Shown: one piece after another, positions 23,170-31,713 of the stretch
Layout of the letters: each line of letters starts with the position of its first letter
How positions within the stretch are numbered: position 1 is the first letter of the stretch
NCBI RefSeq assembly: GCF_000003815.2
Contig: NW_023365849.1
Location: 6,607 to 55,720 of the forward strand
DNA: 49,114 nt
Direction: 5' to 3'
DNA from: Branchiostoma floridae
Taxonomy: Eukaryota > Chordata > Leptocardii > Amphioxiformes > Branchiostomatidae
Made by a program: the position numbers and the translations under genes
The notes under the pieces: generated by a model
Seen by the model: only the letters and a program-made list of their open reading frames with translations
Databases searched by the model: none
What the model was told of the DNA's origin: nothing

Positions 23170-23580
23170 CTCATCTCGACAAGTCCTGAGCTGGTACAAT
23201 ACACACACACTCCATTCCTTTGATTCTGATTTCTGTTTTATCTCATCATTACACAACATACAGTACACAGCATCATGGTGACTATAGAAATTGTCAACCT
23301 TCCACTCAGGTCAACAAGACCTGAGCTGGTACAATACACACACTCCCTTCCTTTGATTCTGATTTCTGTTTTATCTCATCACTACACAACGTATACAGCA
23401 TCACAGCATCATGGTGACAATAGAGATTGTCAACCTTCCACTCAGCTCGACAAGGCCCAAGCTGGTACAATACACACACTCCCTTCCTTTGACTCTGATT
23501 TCTGTTTTATCTCTCATTACACAACGTACAGTATACAGCATCATGGTAGCTATAGAATGTTTGTATTACACCATGATTAA
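23170..23580. repeat. 135/136-bp tandem repeat made from the transposase 3' end, three copies
   Basis: GAGCTGGTACAATACAC-type anchors lie at 23191, 23326 and 23462. The copy nearest the gene includes the last codons and stop of the endonuclease at 23507-23560 (minus strand; ATCATGGT encodes the terminal HD of YHD). The two outer copies carry the same GCATCATGGTGAC sequence, so they are duplications of the coding end plus the 3' flank. Confidence 0.85.
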
Positions 23581-26500
23581 CAACAGCTGACAGTTGTGAA
23601 ATGTACACATGGTCAATGAGAGTACATCTTTCAGTTGTAGGAGACTCTATCAACTGTTTGAAGCCATTTTGCATCAAGAAAGAAAGGATCATTTTGTTTT
23701 CACTTGACATCAAATTTTCATTAAAGTCACCAAGAATCACTGTGTTACTTCTTTCCACTGCAGACAAGTGCCCCAAGAGTTTCTCCAAACTGGATATGAA
23801 TGAGTCTTTGCGAACATTTGGGGGTCTATAAATGGCTACAATTAGATGTTTCACAGGCATGCAGTCAGCAGAAACTTGCGTAACCACACATTCTAGACTG
23901 ATATCATTTGGGATGGGAATTTCAGAACACTTGTATATGTCACGTACATATATTGCCACGCCTCCACGACTGGAATTCCTTGTCGCATTACAAGCTTCCT
24001 CGCAAGCATGCCCACTTGATCTGTCTTTACGAAACATGTTAAAACTCTCCAACTGAAACTGGGAGGACTGCACATTTTCTGACAGCCATGTCTCAGTCAG
24101 GCATATGATATCAGCTTCAACCAAACAAGTTGACTTCAGACTTTCAAATTTCTTTTCAAGTCCTTCAGTATTGTGATGGACAATGTTCAACACTTCACCG
24201 ACAGATCTGTCACCAACATTTGTAAATGGGTTGGATACATATTCGAAATGCTTCATCTTATTAACTGCCTCCTGCACTGCCTCATCACAGTAGATGGACT
24301 CCTGTTTATAGTCTGTAATGTGAAGACCACCTATGGAACATACCCTACTCAAGGCCACATACGCCATACCTGATGCAAAAATATTTTTCATGGAGACAAC
24401 TACTTCAGGAACTGTCATGCCCTGTACTTTGTGTACTGTGCAGGCCCAGGCTAGCTTGATAGGAATTTGGTAGCGTTTGACTTTACTTAATTTCTTCAAG
24501 TTGTCCTCAATCTGACGAATCGGAACTGAATTCTCTGGTAGACTACTGGGAACTGCACTTTTTTCTCTTTCAAGCACACCTGCCTTTGGATTATCAAACT
24601 TCACAAAGACAGTTGCACCATCACTTGCATCTTGCTGGCCACCTGTTACACCTGTCACTGTTCCAAATGCACCGTTAACTAGACCATCCTCAACATTGAC
24701 ATTTCTACAAAGCATGACACGAGCACCAATCCCAACTTTGACCACATCAAGGAGGTCGTCTTTATCTCCTTGTGCATGAGGTCGTCTTGTCATTGAACCT
24801 GTTGTGGGATCTTTGACAAAATCGGAGGCTTCAAAACATGTAACATCTGAACACCTGAGATTCAACATCTTGTCATTATAATCTACAACAGCTTTATTGG
24901 TGGAAAAGATGTGAAGTGCATCCTTAGGATAATCATTTGATGCAAAGTCTGTAGATAACACCCTTGATGATAGAGTTTTGTCATCTTCATCAGAAAGTTT
25001 GTCTTTTTTTCTCTTTACCCTCATTCTATTCAAAAGGTTTGCAAAGGCAGCATCATCCTTCTGTCTCATGATTTCCTGAAGTTCAACAACTTCAAAGATT
25101 GGATTCCACAAGTCAATGAAATCTTTTCCCCTGTAGAGACTTTGTCCCCTGACTGGAGGGATCTGATACATGTCACCTACTGCCAAGATGCTCACATTTC
25201 CAAAGTTTGCACTTGACCTTGACTGGGTCAGCTGACCCAATCTACCATGAATGGAAGACATGAGCTTCATGTCGACCATCGATACTTCATCTACAATCAC
25301 AATTTTGAGGCTTTCATACTGCGCACGCAAAGTGTTAAGGGTACTTTCAGACAAGGGCTGATACGTCTTCGTAACACACATCAGATGAAAGGCATGGTGG
25401 ACAGTGCTCCCACCGATATTGAATGCAGCAGTTCCTGTGGGTGCCGTAAGAAGGACAGAGACCTTGTCAGGGTTTTCTTGTGCCTTTCCTAGTAACCTGG
25501 TAGCCTCATAATATATGCATTTTATGAGATGGCTCTTTCCAGTCCCCGCACCACCCGTCACAAAAATATGAAAGGGATCTGGTCGCTTTCCCTGTGCAGT
25601 TTCCATACACCAATTCCTTACAAAATAGAAGACCCCCTGTTGCATTGGGTTGAGTGACTGCATCATGGGGACCGCAGTTTTATACTGGATCTTTGTCTGG
25701 CAGGCTTCTAGGGTAAAGCTTCTTTCTTTTGATTTGTCAGTTGTCGCTAGGTCAGGAATGTCATCCTCAGTGCCCTCAATAACCCCATCCACTTCATTTT
25801 CTCCCCTCTTATCTAGACAATCAAGTCTTTCTTGTTCCACTTCGGGGAAGATCTGGGCCCAAACATCTTCTAGATTACCATCTTCCGCGTCTTTACGAGC
25901 CTGCTCAAGTTCCTCAACATTTTGCTCAAATTTACGCCTATTCCCATTCACAATGACATTTACTCTATCCTCCCTGTCTGATATGGGAGCAAAGCCATTC
26001 GAGTAGAACTCTTCATACTTGGCATATTGTGGTGGTTTCAACTGTGCATCATGGTAGTGTGGCAAGTACAACTTGAGCAATGTCAAGTAGAATCGCTCTG
26101 GCTCTTTCTTTTTATTAAATTTGGCAAAGCGGATGACGGCTGGATCAGATCTTGTACGTTTTTGTACAGCCCCGTAATTATCCCTCAACACATGCCTTGC
26201 TTCCCCTCTGGAAGACTGCTGAGCATTTTCTTGCTGGCCTGAACAAGAAACAACGCGATACTCGGAGACAAATTCTGCAGCACACATTGATCGGAAAGGT
26301 TCTTCTTGTGGCCTCGCCTTGTACCGATCCATAATGCTCGGCATCCAGATGTTTTCTTCATCACCGTTTCCCTCGCTGGCAAGCTTCTGAATGTCGGCCA
26401 AAGGTTTTGACAAGCGATTAGCTTGTTCATCTGTTGGAATGAATGTGACTTGTCTTGAGCACTCCTTCAAGTTCAGGCTACAGACACGATAGACAGCCTC

Positions 26501-27436
26501 CTGGGCACTCACTTCCCTGTGGTGAAGGTAGGCATTGCCAACTTTTCTCATTTCTGTCAGTACATCCTCGTTGCCTTCCCTTGCCTCTTTCTGAGCCTGT
26601 TTGAGCAGCTTTCCCATTTCTCTTTCTGCTTTGCTGATATATGATACTATGTACTTGACACAACTGTACGCATCGAGAACATATTGGATGTCCATGTTCG
26701 CGTTCCAAGCTCGGAGCAGATGCGGATTGAAATTGTTCACCCACATGTCCTTTGGCTCGCGTCTGAGGAATACTTGCTTCCTGTTTGCAATCAAGTTCAA
26801 AGCGTCACAGACCTGTGCAGTGGTGAGATTGGCCTCCTTGAGAACGTCCTCAGTGGAGCACTTCTCTGGCTCTGTTTTCTTGTCCAACACATCCCAGAAT
26901 TTTTTCAGGTCAGATTCGGCTTGCTTCTTCCTTCCAGCAATGGATGCTGATTCTTCATCGGTCAGGTCCTGTAGGGAGACAGGGCTGCACAGAAATGTCT
27001 GATTCACTGGACGCTTAGGGAATCCAAACCTACAGATCTTGCCACCTTTCTTGCATGACGATGTATGACCCTTTCGGTGCATTTGAACCTGGCTAACTAT
27101 GTCAAATAACTCCTTATCTGTTTCTGAGTTTGGCAGCTGACAGCACACATATCTGTCCACAAAAGAGCAGATCTCTTCTTCAGAATTTACACCCAATTTT
27201 GGTGCATCTTTCACCCAAAACAAACAATGGATATGGGGTGAGCCCCTTTGCTGGAATTCAGTCCTCGTGAACGTGTCTATGACCTCGCCAATTGGCTGCG
27301 ATGGAGATTTAATGAGGTGTTTGAAAAACAGCTTGACTCTGCGATCAAACACGCGAGCAGCTGGACAGGATACTCTCAAAANNNNNNNNNNNNNNNNNNC
27401 AAACATGCGAGCGGCTGTGACAGGATTACTCTTCAA
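23507..27436 (-). CDS. Helentron Rep-helicase-endonuclease (C-terminal two thirds)
   Basis: This is the catalytic part of the rolling-circle transposase, numbered from the Met at 27436. The HUH nuclease motif is GSPHIHCLFW, residues 65-74, with metal-binding H68 and H70. The paired tyrosines are Y262 and Y266 in KYIVSYISK. The PIF1-type helicase runs about 590-1040: Walker A GGAGTGKS 628-635, APTGTAA 665-671, DEVS 716-719, GDMYQIPPVRG 754-764, HKVQG 1002-1006 and ALSR 1028-1031. An AP/LINE-like endonuclease fills 1083-1309: HHNTEGL (N1089), TETW (E1115), YRPP 1203-1206, GDFN 1236-1239, LIDHVY 1273-1278 and YHD 1297-1299. All key residues are present. The Met is not a true start: the reading frame continues upstream as 27441-29660 but is shifted, and an 18-N gap flanked by a near-duplicate lies at residues 13-19. 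Confidence 0.92.
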   Translation of the reverse strand: MKSNPVTAARMFXXXXXXXLRVSCPAARVFDRRVKLFFKHLIKSPSQPIGEVIDTFTRTEFQQRGSPHIHCLFWVKDAPKLGVNSEEEICSFVDRYVCCQLPNSETDKELFDIVSQVQMHRKGHTSSCKKGGKICRFGFPKRPVNQTFLCSPVSLQDLTDEESASIAGRKKQAESDLKKFWDVLDKKTEPEKCSTEDVLKEANLTTAQVCDALNLIANRKQVFLRREPKDMWVNNFNPHLLRAWNANMDIQYVLDAYSCVKYIVSYISKAEREMGKLLKQAQKEAREGNEDVLTEMRKVGNAYLHHREVSAQEAVYRVCSLNLKECSRQVTFIPTDEQANRLSKPLADIQKLASEGNGDEENIWMPSIMDRYKARPQEEPFRSMCAAEFVSEYRVVSCSGQQENAQQSSRGEARHVLRDNYGAVQKRTRSDPAVIRFAKFNKKKEPERFYLTLLKLYLPHYHDAQLKPPQYAKYEEFYSNGFAPISDREDRVNVIVNGNRRKFEQNVEELEQARKDAEDGNLEDVWAQIFPEVEQERLDCLDKRGENEVDGVIEGTEDDIPDLATTDKSKERSFTLEACQTKIQYKTAVPMMQSLNPMQQGVFYFVRNWCMETAQGKRPDPFHIFVTGGAGTGKSHLIKCIYYEATRLLGKAQENPDKVSVLLTAPTGTAAFNIGGSTVHHAFHLMCVTKTYQPLSESTLNTLRAQYESLKIVIVDEVSMVDMKLMSSIHGRLGQLTQSRSSANFGNVSILAVGDMYQIPPVRGQSLYRGKDFIDLWNPIFEVVELQEIMRQKDDAAFANLLNRMRVKRKKDKLSDEDDKTLSSRVLSTDFASNDYPKDALHIFSTNKAVVDYNDKMLNLRCSDVTCFEASDFVKDPTTGSMTRRPHAQGDKDDLLDVVKVGIGARVMLCRNVNVEDGLVNGAFGTVTGVTGGQQDASDGATVFVKFDNPKAGVLEREKSAVPSSLPENSVPIRQIEDNLKKLSKVKRYQIPIKLAWACTVHKVQGMTVPEVVVSMKNIFASGMAYVALSRVCSIGGLHITDYKQESIYCDEAVQEAVNKMKHFEYVSNPFTNVGDRSVGEVLNIVHHNTEGLEKKFESLKSTCLVEADIICLTETWLSENVQSSQFQLESFNMFRKDRSSGHACEEACNATRNSSRGGVAIYVRDIYKCSEIPIPNDISLECVVTQVSADCMPVKHLIVAIYRPPNVRKDSFISSLEKLLGHLSAVERSNTVILGDFNENLMSSENKMILSFLMQNGFKQLIESPTTERCTLIDHVYISQLSAVVNHGVIQTFYSYHDAVYCTLCNER

Positions 27437-27440
27437 AATG
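27340..27440. other. 18-N gap (27382-27399) flanked by duplicated sequence
   Basis: The 40 bp left of the gap (CAAACACGCGAGCAGCTGGA onward) and the 40 bp right of it (CAAACATGCGAGCGGCTGTG onward) are the same segment. The left copy lacks single bases at several places. Both encode the same protein stretch, AAR-V/M-F. This looks like two overlapping contig ends that were not merged, so the downstream one-base shift at about 27437 may also be a low-quality contig end. Confidence 0.8.
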
Positions 27441-29660
27441 TCACAACAGCTCTTCCCACGACAAGTCGCTTACTGGTACTGTGCCATGATCTTGTCGAAT
27501 CGCCTCTAACACTTCTGGCCAGCGCAAATCTGCAGCAGAAAACGTAGCAAACCACGTGGGAATTCCCAGCTGTCTTATCATTGCATACAATTCATTTAGC
27601 GCCTTGTCCCAGAACTGCGGAGTACCCCTGACTGGCTGAAGGAAGCGATAGCCTTCATCTGACTTAAGTATAGCCTGTAAGTCCTCTTTGTTTGACAACA
27701 TACCAGCAGATATTTTACGGCCGCCACTTGTCGTCGGCGAACCTTTGCGCATAGATATGGAAATATTCGACTGTATGAAGCGCAACTCTGTTACGTATTG
27801 TGCAAAGAATATGTAGTTAGTGTCGCTTGCAAACCGCGTATCTGCACCCATAAGGCGTGCCTTGAAGTACTTGCTGGGCGTAATACTTACATCACGATCA
27901 ACATTAAAAGAAAACTTTCCAGTAGGGAATTGAACAGGGAAGGACATTGCCTCTCCCCCAACCTCCTGGAACACAGAAATTGGTTTGCTCCCTTCTCCTG
28001 GAGCCACACACATGACGCGTTCATCGTGGTGGTCAAGAAAATCCTGTCCTATATCTACTGGCTGGAGGCAAGTGTCATGTGGCAGTCCCCGCAAGCGGCT
28101 GTCTAGTTCCTCTTCCTCGCTCAGAGCTGCTTCTTCCATGGTTTCTTCCTCGCTCAGAGTTGCTTCTTCCACAGTTTCTTCCTTGCTCAGAGCTGCTTCT
28201 TCCATGGTTTCTTCCTCGCTCAGAGTTGCTTCTTCCACAGTTTCTTCCTTGCTCAGAGCTGCTTCTTCCACAGTTTCTTCCTTGCTCAGAGCTGCTTCTT
28301 CCACAGTTTCTTCCTCACTCAGAGCTGCTTCTTCCATGGTTTCTTCCTCGCTCAGAGCTGCTTCTTCCACAGTTTCTTCCTTGCTCCGAGCTGCTTCTTC
28401 CATGGTTTCTTCCTTGCTCTGAGCTGCTTCTTCCACAGTTTCTTCCTCACTAAGAGCTGCTACTTCCATGGCTTCTTCCTCATTTACCTGTTGAATAACG
28501 TTGTCTGTTTCATCATCTTCCATATCATTCCTAGTTGGCCCTTCCATATGATCCCCCTCTGCAGTGACAGACTCGCGGTGCTCAGGAGCTGTATGAACTT
28601 CTAAGGTGCCATTCCCTCCTTGTTCAGCATCAGATGGTTCAACAAGGCCTCCTTCTTCATTCCAAGAAGTAGCCCAGTCTGCATCGATAGACGTACCGCT
28701 GTAATGTTCATTATTTTCAACAAGATACTTCAAAGCAACATCAACCTTCAATGGACTGATTTGTCTATACATGTGATGCCCACTGTACTGTAGCTTCCTC
28801 TTAAGTTTCACCTTGATAAACTGAGCTTCTGAAGGCATTCTGGGAAGGATTGCATGCGTTTCACTCACATCTGCTGGGACACACACTACTGGGCCAACAA
28901 CACCTTTCTGACCCCCTTTCGGGAGAGCTGCAACTTTCATGAATGGTATTCTCTTGGCTATCAGTTGGGACTCCAGAGTATTGAGACTTTTCAGCTCAGG
29001 GGGTATTTCTGGGACCTTCATCTTATTACTCTGGGCCTCGTATGGAATTGTCTTTTTATCTATCATGTGCCTATGACAACAGTGACATATCCACTCTTTG
29101 CCCCTAGATGACTTAGCTATGGGACACGCATGTGGGCTGCAGTCCACGTTGCATTGATGTACATACGNNNNNNNNNNNNNNNNNNNNNNNNNNNNNNNNN
29201 NNNNNNNNNNNNNNNNNNNNNNNNNNNNNNNNNNNNNNNNNNNNNNNNNNNNNNNNNNNNNNNNNNNNNNNNNNNNNNNNNNNNNNNNNNNNNNNNNNNN
29301 NNNNNNNNNNNNNNNNNNNNNNNNNNNNNNNNNNNNNNNNNNNNNNNNNNNNNNNNNNNNNNNNNNNNNNNNNNNNNNNNNNNNNNNNNNNNNNNNNNNN
29401 NNNNNNNNNNNNCGCTCCAGCGCTCGCTCCTGCTCCCTTTCGCGCTTCTGCTGGGCATAGTCATCATCAGTGTGATAGCGCTCCAGCGCTCGCTCCTGCT
29501 CCCTTTCGCGCTTCTGCTTGGCATAGTCATCATCAGTGTGATAGCGCTCCTGCTCCCTTTCGCGCTTCTGCTTGGCATAGTCATCATCAGTGTGATAGCG
29601 CTCCAGCGCTCGCTCCTGCTCCCTTTCGCGTTTCTGCTTGGCATAGTGACATACAGTGCA
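27441..29660 (-). CDS. Helentron transposase, central part: zinc finger, DUF6570-like, acidic repeats, Helitron_like_N
   Basis: Continues the OTU segment after a one-base shift near 29660. In order it shows: CTVCH, the first half of a Cys-rich finger; an insertion of 22-residue repeats; a 245-N gap; then CNVDCSPHACP and EWICHCCHRHM (29050-29155), the Cys-rich remainder. A DUF6570-like region follows (IPPELKSLNTLE, IPFMKVAALPKG, VVCVPADVS; about 28700-29040). Next come acidic 11-residue repeats at 28106-28480. The Helitron_like_N signature RFLQPVRGTPQFWDKALNEL and SAADLRWPE lies near 27510-27660. It ends at a TGA (27441-27443) just before the Rep HUH region. In related Helitrons these domains form one polypeptide, so the stop is inferred to be a frameshift. 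The ATG at 29684 is out of frame with the OTU part and is not the start. Confidence 0.88.
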   Translation of the reverse strand, partial: CTVCHYAKQKREREQERALERYHTDDDYAKQKREREQERYHTDDDYAKQKREREQERALERYHTDDDYAQQKREREQERALEXXXXXXXXXXXXXXXXXXXXXXXXXXXXXXXXXXXXXXXXXXXXXXXXXXXXXXXXXXXXXXXXXXXXXXXXXXXXXXXXXXXYVHQCNVDCSPHACPIAKSSRGKEWICHCCHRHMIDKKTIPYEAQSNKMKVPEIPPELKSLNTLESQLIAKRIPFMKVAALPKGGQKGVVGPVVCVPADVSETHAILPRMPSEAQFIKVKLKRKLQYSGHHMYRQISPLKVDVALKYLVENNEHYSGTSIDADWATSWNEEGGLVEPSDAEQGGNGTLEVHTAPEHRESVTAEGDHMEGPTRNDMEDDETDNVIQQVNEEEAMEVAALSEEETVEEAAQSKEETMEEAARSKEETVEEAALSEEETMEEAALSEEETVEEAALSKEETVEEAALSKEETVEEATLSEEETMEEAALSKEETVEEATLSEEETMEEAALSEEEELDSRLRGLPHDTCLQPVDIGQDFLDHHDERVMCVAPGEGSKPISVFQEVGGEAMSFPVQFPTGKFSFNVDRDVSITPSKYFKARLMGADTRFASDTNYIFFAQYVTELRFIQSNISISMRKGSPTTSGGRKISAGMLSNKEDLQAILKSDEGYRFLQPVRGTPQFWDKALNELYAMIRQLGIPTWFATFSAADLRWPEVLEAIRQDHGTVPVSDLSWEELL
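28106..28480 (-). repeat. 33-bp coding minisatellite, about 11-12 units of acidic 11-mer
   Basis: Tandem 33-bp units encode variants of LSEEETVEEAA and ARSKEETMEEA on the minus strand, frame-preserving throughout. They form a strongly acidic, probably helical linker between the DUF6570-like and Helitron_like_N regions. Antisense Leu/Pro- and Ser-rich open frames at 27985-28453 are shadows. Confidence 0.95.
29168..29412. other. Assembly gap (245 N) in the transposase gene
   Basis: Gap in the zinc-finger part of the transposase. Its right edge falls exactly within a tandem 66-bp coding repeat, a likely cause of assembly failure. Confidence 0.95.
29413..29651 (-). repeat. 66-bp coding repeat, second array (probably misplaced or duplicated)
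   Basis: 66-bp units start at 29413 and 29479, then a shortened unit and a further full unit follow. They encode ALERYHTDDDYAKQKRE and variants, the same 22-mer as the array at 29769-30062. The array starts immediately after CTVCH, where Helitron proteins normally continue the zinc finger, and sits between that motif and the gap. Confidence 0.85.
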
Positions 29661-31162
29661 ACATATTCTGGTCCCTCTTTGCATTCCATCTGGAACTGTT
29701 CAATGTCCTTATTGACATCCGCTAAATTCTGCTTCTTCTGTCTGTTAATCTGCACATTTCTTTTTTTCTGCTGGGCATAGTCATCATCAGTGTGATAGCG
29801 CTCCAGCGCTCGCCCCTGCTCCCTTTCGCGCTTCTGCTGGGCATAGTCATCATCAGTGTGATAGCGCTCCAGTGCTCGCTCCTGCTCCCTTTCGCGCTTC
29901 TGCTTGGCATAGTCATCATCAGTGTGATAGCGCTCCAGTGCTCGCTCCCGTTCCGTTTCGCGCTTCTGCTTGGCATAGTCATCATCAGTGTGATAGCGCT
30001 CCAGTGCTCGCTCCCGTTCCGTTTCGCGCTTCTCCTGGGCGTGCTGTTTATCTGTGCTATATCGAGTCTTCTTTCCATCCCGTTGGGCCTTGGCATATTC
30101 CGGATCCTCCTGGTACCGTTTCCTTTCTCGGTCTCGTCTGACCCTTTTCCGGTCGTCGTCATCATTATTGGCATTCAGCACAGTCTTTCTCTTGATGCAG
30201 GCAACTTGTGAGGCTTCTGTAGTTTCCTCTCTGTGGCGCCGTGACATACTCCTTGTCTGTCTTTTGTTGAAAACTGTTGCTGTGACAACATCAAAATGGT
30301 TACCATTCGTATGTTGCATGTATATAGCATTTCTACCATCTAACATGCTTGTATTACTCTCACACCATGGGTACTTCATCCATTCCCACTTAATGTTAAA
30401 GCCATGCTTACCGTACACAAAGATGCGTCTTCCCAGTAGTGAAGACATCGCATTTATTTCTACCTGTGTGGCCCATGCTTCAAGATCTGCTGGATGACGA
30501 TTCTGCATGCTTCGACCATCACGAGACAGGTACTGGTCCATGGTTTTTTCAGGGTGCTCGAACGCCAACCAAGGCCTGTAAACATCTTCAGACAATGTTG
30601 ACATATATTCAACTGTACGCTGTCTTAATACATCATGATAGTCTTGGGTGCCACAAATAAGGTAACTAATAGCTCTATAGAAACAATTACCATCCCCAAT
30701 AATTCTGATGGGACTGATTGGTGCCTCCAAAGGAACATTCCTTTCCTGAATATTGAGATATCGATGAACAGAAAGGTTCAACTGGCCTGCTAGTTGCAAT
30801 TGATCATTTTGTGTGAAGGGATTGAATGTGAACTCGCTATCCTTCCACTCCCCTGTTACCTCTACTTCCTTTGGATCAGCTGGCTCCAGCCCAGTTACCT
30901 GTAATTGCTGCTTGTCATCTAGGTCCTGTCCTGCTACTTCTATTTCCTGTTCATTAGCTGGCTCCTGTCCTCTTACCTCCACTTCCTGCTCATTAGCTGG
31001 CACCTGACCTCTTACCTCCACTTCCTGCTCATCAGCTGGCTTCTGCCCTCTTAGTCTCACCTCCAATTCCTGCTTACCAGCTGTCTTTGTTTCCTGTTGT
31101 CCCTTCCAGGCATTCAGCCTCATCAATTCAGCAGAAGTCTTATTCTTACGTCGACGTGGCAT
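29660..31162 (-). CDS. Helentron transposase N-terminal part with OTU cysteine protease
   Basis: Start ATG at 31162-31160 (GAGGAATGCC context, minus strand), giving MPRRRKNKTSAELMRLNAWK. Residues 31-104 are 13-residue repeats of the type VRGQEPANEQEVE. An OTU-family cysteine protease domain spans about 145-295: DGNCF at 157-161 with catalytic Cys160, and GNHFDV at 287-292 with catalytic His289. The link is basic and Arg-rich (340-380), followed by 22-residue repeats ERALERYHTDDDYAKQKRE (about 380-465). MECKEGPEYV at 492-501 leads into the CTVCH zinc-finger motif, which is found only after a one-base shift. OTU domains in Helitrons are presumed deubiquitinases or self-processing proteases; the role is not demonstrated. 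A splice acceptor lies just upstream of the ATG. Confidence 0.9.
29769..30062 (-). repeat. 66-bp coding repeat, main array of four and a half units
   Basis: CGCTCCAG-type unit starts occur at 29799, 29865, 29931 and 29997, all 66 bp apart and in frame. The encoded 22-mer is charged, with heptad-like spacing, and may form a coiled coil. Confidence 0.93.
30860..31075 (-). repeat. 39-bp coding repeat, about six degenerate 13-residue units
   Basis: It encodes VRGQVPANEQEVE, VRGQEPANEQEIE, VAGQDLDDKQQLQ, VTGLEPADPKEVE and similar. It precedes the OTU domain and is more diverged than the other two arrays. Confidence 0.85.
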
Positions 31163-31167
31163 TCCTC

Positions 31168-31368
31168 CTGAAATATTACAAATATGACAGTGTAGCAGCA
31201 GTTCTTTGAGACATTAGTACTTATATTTAGTTACTAGACATTGGGTCAACAATTATGAAGCCTTCAACTTTAAAGAAAGAAAAAATAAAGGTTGCATATC
31301 ATATGATGGTTGACTGAAAAAAAAGATGAAAAATATAACCAGTATGCTTGAAATGGAGTTTTGCTTAC
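31168..31368 (-). other. Putative 201-bp intron in the 5' UTR of the Helentron gene
   Basis: On the minus strand, AGAGG|GTAAGC (donor, 31368) and TAATATTTCAG|GAGGAATG (acceptor, 31168) are good splice matches. The acceptor leaves GAGGA then ATG. Only an RNA alignment could confirm it. Confidence 0.35.
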
Positions 31369-31493
31369 CCTCTATTAGAGTACACATGTGCGGGCGACAA
31401 AAATTCTGGGTAATACTGTAAATACAGAAACTAAATGGTGGTTTTATGTTCACAGTTTTCATGGTGACCACTTCGCTACTCTCAGTATCATAT

Positions 31494-31713
31494 TGTCTCA
31501 GTACCACAATGACATGTTTGAGGTACTGGTTATAATAATGGTGAAGAAACATGAATACGTACAAGACACAATTTTATTTTATTTTAGTTCGCATTCATTC
31601 ATTTCTCCATGTCTCAATACCACAGTAAAATGTTTGAGATACTTGATACAGTGGAGAAACATGAATACTTACAAGACACAATTTTATTTTAGTTTGCATT
31701 CATTCATTTCTCC
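31494..31713. repeat. Two tandem copies of about 110 bp
   Basis: TGTCTCARTACCACARTRA, GAGAAACATGAATAC, ACAAGACACAATTTTATTTT and GCATTCATTCATTTCTCCA each appear twice in order, starting at 31494 and 31609. The two copies are diverged by point changes and a short indel. Noncoding. Confidence 0.8.

Larger units (their letters stand above)
22595..31400 (-). mobile_element. Helentron-type (Helitron2-like) rolling-circle transposon
   Basis: One minus-strand gene order encodes OTU protease, zinc finger/DUF6570-like, Helitron_like_N, HUH Rep, PIF1 helicase and an AP-type endonuclease. The OTU plus endonuclease fusion is characteristic of animal Helentrons. Limits are approximate: I could not identify the short terminal motifs. 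I include the 3' minisatellites and the putative 5' untranslated exon. The coding frame is split at about 29660 and 27437, and gaps lie at 29168-29412 and 27382-27399. All visible catalytic motifs are intact, which suggests a recent copy damaged mainly by assembly. Confidence 0.85.

Noticed and set aside
22495-23580. Plus-strand open frames of 60-152 codons with repeating Pro/Gly-rich peptides
   Set aside because: They overlap each other in several frames within the 136-bp tandem repeats and are antisense to the Helentron 3' region.
27985-28453. Plus-strand Leu/Pro and Ser-rich repeat proteins
   Set aside because: Antisense shadows of the acidic 11-residue repeat of the transposase.
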